64,000 nucleotides of DNA from assembly GCA_007922225.1 (NCBI GenBank), contig ML680088.1, positions 15,879,967-15,943,966 of the forward strand, in the 5' to 3' direction. This document shows, in pieces, positions 57,240 to 64,000 of this stretch (its first letter is position 1; every line of letters starts with the position of its first letter). Position numbers and translations under genes: made by a program. The notes beneath the pieces are model-generated. The model was not told the DNA's origin and made no database searches. It saw nothing but the letters and a program-made list of their open reading frames with translations. This stretch comes from Emydura subglobosa. Lineage: Eukaryota; Chordata; Testudines; Chelidae.

Positions 57240-58740
57240 GAACCTAAGAATAGCCAGACTGGATCTGACCAATGGTCCATCTAGCCCAGTATCCTGTCTT
57301 CCAACTGTGGCCCAGGCCAGGTGCTTCAAAAGGAATGAACAGAACAGGGAATCATCAAGTGATCCATCCCATCAGCCATTCCCAGCTTCTGGCAAGTGGC
57401 TTCCCTGCCCATCTAGTTATGGCCATTGATGGACTTATTGCCCATGAACTTACCTAGTTCTTTTTTGAACCCCGTTATAGTCTTGGCCTTCACAATGTCC
57501 TCTGGCAAGAAGTTCCACAGATTGACTGTACGTTGTGTGAAGAAATACTTCCTTTTGTTTGTTTTAAACCTGCTGCCTATTAATTTCATTAGATGACCCC
57601 TAGTTCTTGTGTTATGAGAAGGAGTAAATAACACTTCCTTATTTACTTTCTCCACACCAGTCATGATTTTTTGTACCTCTATCATATCCCCCCTTAGTCG
57701 TCTCTTTTCCAAGCTGAAAAGTCCCAGTCTTATTAATATCTCCTCATATAGAAGCTTTCCCATACCCCTAATCATTTCAGTTGCCCTTTTCTGTACCTTT
57801 CCCAATGCCAATACATCTTTTTTAAGAGGGGGCGACCAGATCTGCACGCAGTATTCAAGATGTGGGCATACCATGGACTTATAAAGAGGCAATACAATAT
57901 TTTCTGTCTTATTATCCATCCCTTTTCTAATGATTCCCAACATTCTGTGAGATTTTTTGACTGCTGTTGCCCATTGAGCGGATGTTTTCAGGAACTATCC
58001 ACAATGACTCCAAGATCTTTCTTAAGAGGTAACAGCTAATTTAGACCCCCATCATTTTCTATGTATAGTTGGGATTGTTTTCCAATCTGCATTACTTTAC
58101 ATTTATCAACATTGAATTTCACCTGCCATTTTGTTGCCCAGTCACCAAGTTTTGTGAGATCCCTTTGTAAGTCTTCGCAGGCTGCTTTGGACTTAACTAT
58201 TTTGAGTAGTTTTGTATCATCTGCACATTTTGCCACCTCACTGTTTACCCCCTTTTTCCAGATAATTTATGAATACATTGAACAGTGCTGGTCTCAGTAC
58301 AGAGCCCTGGGGTACACCACTATTTACCTCTCTCTATTCTGAAAACTGACCATTTATTTCTATCCTTGGCTTCTTATCTTTTAACCAGTTACTGATTCAG
58401 GAGAGGACCTTCCCTCTTATCCCTTACTTTGCTTAAGAGCCTTTGGTGATGGACCTTGTCAAAGGCTTTCTGAAAATCTAGGCACACGATGTCCACTGGA
58501 TCACTCTTGTCCACGTGTTGGTTGACTGCCGCATAAAATTCTAGTAGATTGGTGAGGCATGATTTCCTTTTACAAAAAACATGATGACTCTTCCCCAACA
58601 AATCATGTATGTCTATGTGTCTGATAATTCTGTTTTTAATATAGTTTCAACCAATTTGCCTGGTACTGAAGTTAGACTTACCAGCCTGAAACTGCCGGGA
58701 CTGCCTCTGGAGCCTCAAAAATCGGCCACATTAGCTATCC
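57240..58740 (-). mobile_element. CR1 LINE, 1.5 kb with decayed reverse transcriptase
   Basis: The longest CR1 copy, 3' end on the left. Minus-strand frames in order along ORF2: the finger/motif-A region with VCLDFQKAFDKVHHQRLL (58389-58601 frame), the catalytic box CADDTKL (58036-58236 frame; the usual first residue of the box is altered), and the C-terminal part with [15 protein letters not shown] and [14 protein letters not shown] (57413-57943). Three separate frames and several stops show it is inactive. The 5' end is truncated at about 58740. Confidence 0.9.
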
Positions 58741-58849
58741 TCCGTGCTAGGATTGCCTCTCACCAGGATCCAGGCTGGTGTGGGAAAAGAAAGTGCCATT
58801 GAAACCAAAAGGACTCCAGCATGTTCTTAACATTAAGCCAAGAGAAAGG

Positions 58850-59300
58850 AGAGCTCACTGGTTAGAGCATCAGCCCTGGAGATGGGGGTTCAAGTCCCTG
58901 CTCTGTTGCCTGTGTGACTGTAACAAGTCACTCAAGGCTTGTCTAGACATGCAGCACTGCAGCTGCACCAATGCAACTGTGCTCTCCCGTCAGAGAGCTC
59001 TCCCGTCAGCATAATGAAACCACCTCTGCTGGCGATGGCAGCTATGTGTAGCATTGGCCACACCAGCACTTCTGTTGACATAACTTCTGTTGCTCGGGGA
59101 TGGTTTATTCACATCCCTGCGTGACATCAATTATGCCGATGTAAGCTGTAGTGTAGACGTAGCCTCTGTTAGTCTCCATCTGTACACTAGGGATAATGGC
59201 ACTGCCCACCACCGGGATGTTGTGAGGGTAAATATGCAGCGTGCTTGGAGCTTTGTTACTGGAGGTGTGAATGAGACTGGGTGTGGGAGCCAGGAGATTG
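58850..59300 (+). repeat. tRNA-derived SINE split by a DNA transposon
   Basis: SINE head 58850-58935 (CTCACTGGTTAGAGCATCAG; GGGGGTTCAAGTCCCTGCTC, the box-B region) and remainder 59168-59300 (TCTCCATCTGTACACTAGGG, ATAATGGCACTGCCCACCAC, CTTGGAGCTTTGTTACTGG). The interruption is the element at 58936-59167. Confidence 0.75.
58936..59167. mobile_element. Non-autonomous DNA transposon inside the SINE
   Basis: Ends GGCTTGTCTAGACATGCAGC and, inverted, GGCTACGTCTACACTACAGC; interior CTCCCGTCAGAGAGCTCTCC. Related to 8652-8786 and to the 61905-62150 sequence. Confidence 0.65.
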
Positions 59301-60765
59301 AAGTGCTTTGCTGAGCTGGGCTCTCCATGAGCAGACTCAATATGTTGACTGAAGCTCCTGGATTAAGAACAAGCTAGACTGGAGCTGTGAAATACACAAA
59401 TATGCTGTCAATTCTTGGGAGGCCGCTTCACTTATCCAGACCCCAGCTACCTGCAGTTCCTGGTTCTGGGCCCCAGTGCACCATGCTGTTCTTTCCTCTG
59501 CATGCTTCAAAGGTCCCCCCTAGAGCCCCAGACGTGTGTTCTTTTTGCATGGATGGTTTATGACTCTAGCTGCTCGGAGAGGGAACCTGTTCCTCGGAGA
59601 GAGGGTTTGTTTCACTAGCGTCCAGGGAGAGGTGTTTTAGGGAAAGCCTGTCTGTCTTTCCTCACTATCATTTCTACTGGGAATGCCCAGAAAACTGCGG
59701 ATTTCCCTGAGTTGTCACCAGTGGCAGCAACATCACCCAATGAACCTGATCCCACTGCGTTCATGGCGGTATTAATTCCTCACTAGCCATGTTGGCAATG
59801 TGGCCACCCCAGTCACAGCAGCATTCCTGTGCCAGGAATGTTATTTTTCCAAAAAGTCATTTGAAGGTCCATTAAGCTTTTCTGCATCAGCAGTACAATT
59901 TATGTCCTGCAGACACTGACCTCGGTAGTTAATCTGTAACCATTAACAATGCGTTCAGTTCTGGTATGTGCCGTAATTAACCTGTGGAATTCTGCTAAAG
60001 AGCCAACAGGACGATTGCAGTGAGGCAAGGCACACTGAAAACAACCTGGCTTGCTTTTCCTACTCAGCAATAATCTGGGAGAGAAAGGCCTGTGCCAGTG
60101 ACTGCAATAAAAATCAGAGCCGAGACAGTTTTCAGGACCCGAGTGAAATGGGGCTGATGATTTCAGCCTCTTCCCTTGAGGCTTTGTATCCACCCCCGAT
60201 GGCAGATCAGTGGGCGCACAGCCCAGTATAGAGCTGAGCCCCTGGGCTAGGGGAGCCAGGACCCAGCTAGCCGAAGCATTTCCGCTTAGGATCAAGGCAC
60301 ACGGGTAACACTGGCAGAGAGCACGCGCGCCCTGGGGAGAGTGGGTTTTGTGTGTCCGCAGAGCAGTGCGTGGGCAGAGCAGTGGTGGGGCAATTTAGTG
60401 AGCTTGCCGCAGACCACGAGTCAGCCACAGTGGGAGAGCGGAAGGTCCCACAGATGACATGCCCCCAATGCTTGGCTTCAGCTGCGCCTATGGGCACTTC
60501 TATTCCTCCCCTTAGTGGAGTACGGCCTTAGCGCTCCCCTCCCAGCCTGGCGCAGCTACAGAAGGGCAAACTGCAGGAGCTGCAGCTGCTATGCAGCTCA
60601 CGCTCCTAATCAGCGACTCCTTCGACATCCCTCACCCCCCAGAAGCGACGCTCCAAATAGTGTCTCCCCTCCAGCCCTGCTTTCCATGTCCCCTCCATCC
60701 CTAGCCCCTGTGGGACACTGCGGGGCAGCACAACGTGTAGGGGGACAGGGCTGAGACCTGGCAGA
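59301..60765. other. Intergenic, nothing recognised
   Basis: No exon-like sequence and no repeat with identifiable ends. Confidence 0.35.
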
Positions 60766-60769
60766 AGGG

Positions 60770-60948
60770 CAGGGTGTTCCAGTGGGGAGGGCACCGGCCT
60801 GGGATACTGGGGTGCTGGCCCCAGTTTTGCCACTGACCCATGGTGTCTATGACGGTGGACGAGTCACCACACCCTTCCCTTGCTTCCTTCACCCTTTGTC
60901 AATGGAGGCTGTAAACTCTTCACAGCTGGATCTGTCTCCTTCTCGAGA
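60770..60948 (+). repeat. tRNA-derived SINE
   Basis: AGGGCACCGGCCTGGGATAC, GACGAGTCACCACACCC, and the tail part GGCTGTAAACTCTTCACAGC. Confidence 0.5.
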
Positions 60949-60949
60949 G

Positions 60950-61383
60950 ACAGGGGAGGGGAGGGAATATCGTTTATTGGGCCGATTTCTGTTGGTGAGG
61001 GAGAGACAAGCTTTCTAGCCATACCCAGCTCTTCTTCAGGTCCGGGCTGGGAAAGGCACTCCAAGCGTCATCGCCCAGTACAGATTGTTTAGTATAAGTA
61101 GTTAACACGTTTCAAGGGACTGTTCAAGATGCAGCGGCTTGTTAACACCCCTCCAGTCACAGGGAGACATGGGGGAGACGAGCTGCGCGTGGAGGGGTTG
61201 TTAGTGGGTTAGAGAGGGTTGTAATAAGCCATAAATCCAGTGTCTCTGTGCAGTCCATGATTTCTAGTATCTAGCAAAGTTATTAATTTAGGCTCCAGGC
61301 TCGTCTTTTGAAGGCGTTGTGCAGGTTTCCTTTGCGGTTGAGGCCTGATAGGTCAGATACAGAGTGATCGCTCTGGGAGATAT
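60950..61383 (-). mobile_element. Penelope-like element, terminal and internal region (left part)
   Basis: GGGAGGGAATATCGTTTATT, GGTGAGGGAGAGACAAGCTT, CAGCTCTTCTTCAGGTCCGG, GTTAACACCCCTCCAGTCAC and GAGGCCTGATAGGTCAGATA. It shares its first part with 33144-33230. It is interrupted at 61384 by the palindromic element and resumes after 61594. Family assignment rests on the endonuclease remnant to the right. Confidence 0.5.
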
Positions 61384-61594
61384 CCCAGAGGGGTAGCCGT
61401 GTTAGTCTGTTTTCAGCAAACCAGCGGGAGTCTTGTGGCACCTTAAAGACTAACAAATTTATCTGGGCATAAGCTTTCATGGGCAGAAACCCACTTCGGC
61501 AGAAACCCACTTTCACGCATCCAACGAAGTGGGTTTCTGCCCACAAAAGCTTATGCCCAGATAAATTTGTTAGTCTTTCAGGTGCCACAGGACT
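61384..61594. mobile_element. Palindromic retroelement, second copy, inserted in the Penelope-like element
   Basis: Same family as 41131-41340: begins CCAGAGGGGTAGCC and ends CCACAGGACTCTC, with inverted arms around GACTAACAAATTTATCTGGG and AAGCTTTCATGGGC. Flanks CTCTGGGAGATAT (61371-61383) and CTCTGAGATGT (61595-61605) look like an aged duplication of about 12 bp. Confidence 0.65.
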
Positions 61595-61599
61595 CTCTG

Positions 61600-61900
61600 A
61601 GATGTGTTCACCCCCCAGCGACAGAGTGTTTTTGTCTTTGATCCTTTTTTACACGAGTTCATTCGAGAGCGCAGTGATTATCTGCCCACAGAGTGGGCAG
61701 TGATTCACTCACAGAGTAGCTGTTGTTAAGATGTTTGACGGACTGGATGTTGTGATGGGCACTTGTAGGCCCCGTGGATCTTGACAGATGTGTCATGGGG
61801 GGGTGTCGGTCATCGTGGCCATGGAGATATGCCTGCAGGCTTTGCATCTATTGTTCTGCAAGGGTCTGGTGCTGCTTTGAGTTGTGTCCCGAAGTGGAAC
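61600..61900 (-). mobile_element. Penelope-like element, GIY-YIG endonuclease remnant
   Basis: On the minus strand a frame at 61654-61677 reads SLRSRMNS, and the surroundings resemble the Cys-rich plus YVGET…LRSR context of Penelope GIY-YIG nucleases. Frames are broken and part of the domain seems deleted. Assignment is from recall of the family, not a search. Confidence 0.45.
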
Positions 61901-61904
61901 ACCC

Positions 61905-62150
61905 CCCTCTAAACCCCCCGCCTCCCCTGTCCCCGTCCCCGAGCAACATAAGTTTTGCCAGCATAAGCACGGGTGTGGACAGCACTAGAGGCAGGAGAGT
62001 GTCTCCCGCCACAGACACAGCTACGCTGCTCGTTTAGGTGGTTTTATTCTCTAACACGGCCCCACAAGCACTCTGACAGCGGCACAGCGGTACCAATACA
62101 GCCGTGCCGCCGTGAGTTTTAAGTGGAGACCAGCCCAAAGCAACCCTCAG
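61905..62150. repeat. MITE-like sequence (GTGTGGACAGC / AGTGGAGACCAGCCC)
   Basis: GCCAGCATAAGCACGGGTGT, GCAGGAGAGTGTCTCCCGCC, GGTGGTTTTATTCTCTAACA and GCCGCCGTGAGTTTTAAGTG follow the interior order of the 58936-59167 type at lower similarity. The left end is uncertain. Confidence 0.45.
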
Positions 62151-62915
62151 CCGTTATCTTTCTGGAGTGCTGCAGGCTGATCTTCGGCTGCTCTTGCGCC
62201 GTACTCTGGACAGGCTGCAAGGGAGGCTGGGGAATGGCTCGATGCTATATGTGAAAGGAGTGGGGGAGGCGGGAATCTGTCTGTGTGCCCCAGTATTTAC
62301 CTCCCGGCCTGCCATAGGCAGCGGGTATAATAGGCTTGGGGAGGCTAAGCCTCCCTAAATAGCCACTGCCAGAAGCTCTTGCTCCATTCTAGATCCTGCT
62401 CAGCCCCCTCACCTGAATCCCCCACCCACCGCTCCCACTCCCCCATGGACGCCGAGGCCGAGCAGGACACTGCTCTGCCTGCCCCAACCACATCATGTGC
62501 ACCCAGGGAGGTGCAGGCAGGGCCTCCAAGCGCCTCCCCAGGGAAAGGGTTCTGCAGGGCTGGCAGCAGGTCGTGCACGCTGCCCCGGAGTCCCCCAGCC
62601 TCGTGCTGGCCCCAGGCCACAGTCGCAGTGCAGGCTGCCCCTGACCTCCATGTGCTACCACTGGAAGAGTCGGCCTGGCCTGCCCCTGGCAGCCGCTTCT
62701 GCATGTGGCAGACCCGGCCGGGGTCCAGCCCAGCACCGCAGCTATTGCCCTCCAGCGGGGCGGGGAGCGCAGCGTGGGGCCCAAAGCAGGCTGCAGCTCC
62801 GGAGAGCAAAGGGCACCCACCCTCCTTGGCTGGTGGCACGGAGCCCAGCCAGTGCAGCCTCCTATCTCACAAGAGCTTTAAAAGCCTTCAGTAATTAATC
62901 CCCATAATGCCTCTG
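62151..62915. other. GC-rich intergenic block, no gene supported
   Basis: Open frames of 133-171 aa on both strands overlap each other and are Ser/Pro/Ala-rich, without domain or initiation context. Begins after a near-palindrome GGGGAGGCTAAGCCTCCC (62340-62357). Confidence 0.4.
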
Positions 62916-62919
62916 ACAG

Positions 62920-63060
62920 GGATCAGCAAGGGAAACTGAGCCACACGTGCCCAGTGACTCCCTCAGTGCTGCCCGGCACCCACCTGACCGAGCCAGGATT
63001 AGAACTCAGGCCCCCTGCCTGGGCTAAGGCCAGTAGCCAATAGCGTCGGCTTAGCCCTAT
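62920..63060 (-). repeat. tRNA-derived SINE, head part
   Basis: AAGGGAAACTGAGCCACACG, CACGTGCCCAGTGACTCCCT, GAGCCAGGATTAGAACTCAG (box B in reverse) and CTAAGGCCAGTAGCC. Confidence 0.6.
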
Positions 63061-63184
63061 AGCTACAGTGCTGCACGGTGTACAGGGTGTGCCTGGGTGC
63101 ACCCCTAACAACCGTACCTGCCATACGTACACGTAAAGGAAGGGGAGGAGGGGCTCTCATGGGCACATCCTGGGCCTAACTTTG

Positions 63185-63297
63185 CTCCGAGTGAAAAATC
63201 CGGATGGGAGGTGGGGGACAATAGGCACCTATAGAAAAGACAAAGCTCCAAATATCAGGCCTGTCCCTAAAAAACAGGACATCTGGTCACCTTAGCA
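63185..63297. mobile_element. Short DNA transposon, GGTCACC end
   Basis: GTGAAAAATCCGGATGGGAG, GACAATAGGCACCTATAGAA and AACAGGACATCTGGTCACCT. It matches the right half of 54750-54873; the left end is decayed. Confidence 0.55.
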
Positions 63298-64000
63298 CTT
63301 GCTAATCAAAATCAATAGGGTTGCTGGTGGTGAGTAAATGCTCACCGGAGGGCAGAACAGTTGGCTGGGAAAGTTGGCAATCATCCAAGGGTGCAGACAG
63401 CCATCGAAATGCCTGCGAGAGCAAATACCGCAGGAAAGTACAAGTTATTAAATGGAAATTAATGTGCAACCCCTGCCAAGGTTCCTCAGCGTGCTCAACA
63501 GCTCCCTGTCTCCCCAGCAAGCCAGAAAAGAAGATGGGAATAACTGGGATGTGTGTTAAGAATGAAGCCGGAGCGTCTGCCGTGGCGAGAGGAGAGATGG
63601 ATAAACAATGCTTGACCGAAAGAATCCCGCTATCCAACAGTATTTGGAGGGGGAACGTATGGGACTCAAGAGAAGGCACAAACACAAAGGGTTGGCGGGG
63701 CCTTGTTCAGCATCAAGCGATGTCTGATGGCACCGGAAATGTTCACATTCCGTGTGATTAAAGGTGGCTGAGATCCAGTCCTACAAGGACTGCCACGGAC
63801 CTTAAAAGAGGCCACTGTCCACCTTCCCTCAGCCGGGACTGAGCTGATTGGGAAAGAAATTTAGATGGACAGGTTAGTCCCACCCCTGAAGCAGCCAATC
63901 AGAAACCCAGGGGAGTAGGAAAATTCCTTCTTGCCCTCACGTATCTGTTCCTTTCTCTTTGCTAGATGAAGAGCAAACATTTCTTGTTTTTACTTCCTCT
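63298..64000. other. Intergenic, nothing recognised
   Basis: A 146-aa plus frame at 63321-63761 and an overlapping 127-aa minus frame at 63302-63685 have no recognisable motif. Confidence 0.35.

Noticed and set aside
57413..58601. Reverse-transcriptase frames as a working gene
   Set aside because: They are pieces of one 5'-truncated CR1 with stops between them and an altered first residue of the catalytic box; a dead LINE.
62379..62898. Frames of 133-171 aa in a GC-rich block
   Set aside because: Mutually overlapping on both strands, low-complexity residues, no family signature.
52500..64000. Search for 5' exons of RYK, the mammalian neighbour of AMOTL2
   Set aside because: No Ryk-like signal peptide, WIF or kinase sequence is seen; in mammals the gap is large, so absence here is expected.

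Overview
This is a vertebrate, almost certainly reptilian, genomic segment. The best fit is a turtle. The basis is one intron-rich vertebrate gene, abundant CR1 LINEs (mostly minus strand, 5'-truncated, nested), MIR/CORE-type tRNA-derived SINEs, many short hAT-like and foldback elements, Penelope-type repeats, and no L1 or Alu. The species call is inference; a crocodilian is the main alternative.

The only protein-coding gene I can support is AMOTL2 (angiomotin-like 2), plus strand. A CpG-island promoter and a probable non-coding first exon lie at about 34.7-35.2 kb. Nine coding exons run from 38088 to 49812, and a 2-kb 3' UTR ends near 51.8 kb. Every coding junction is GT-AG, the phases join without a break, and the product is 754 residues. 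The WW-domain-binding motifs (LPTY, PPEY), the LATS-type site HVRSLS, the long coiled coil and the C-terminal PDZ ligand EILI are intact, so the gene looks functional as a Hippo/YAP and junction scaffold. The CpG island carries four CATTCC (TEAD-type) hexamers, which fits AMOTL2 being a YAP/TEAD target.

Region by region: 1-34 kb is intergenic and repeat-rich. It holds CR1 fragments, a CR1 copy split by a probable solo LTR (3398-4454), a ~425-bp unassigned sequence present twice as a direct repeat (16.6 and 19.05 kb), a well-bounded 450-bp hAT-like element (27065-27514), and a CpG-rich hAT-like element at 33.7-34.1 kb. 34.7-51.8 kb is AMOTL2; its second intron contains a palindromic element with a perfect 15-bp target-site duplication. 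51.8-64 kb is intergenic: a (GT)n tract, a perfect 56-bp tandem duplication, a second probable LTR, nested CR1 copies including a decayed reverse-transcriptase region (57.2-58.7 kb), and a Penelope-like stretch (60.95-61.9 kb) interrupted by a second copy of the palindromic element.

I found no new multi-gene system. The most unusual signal is the palindromic Penelope-type repeat family with a hammerhead-like core and retrotransposon-style target-site duplications. Long open frames elsewhere are judged spurious. Repeat boundaries were read by eye and are approximate unless flanked by a stated duplication.
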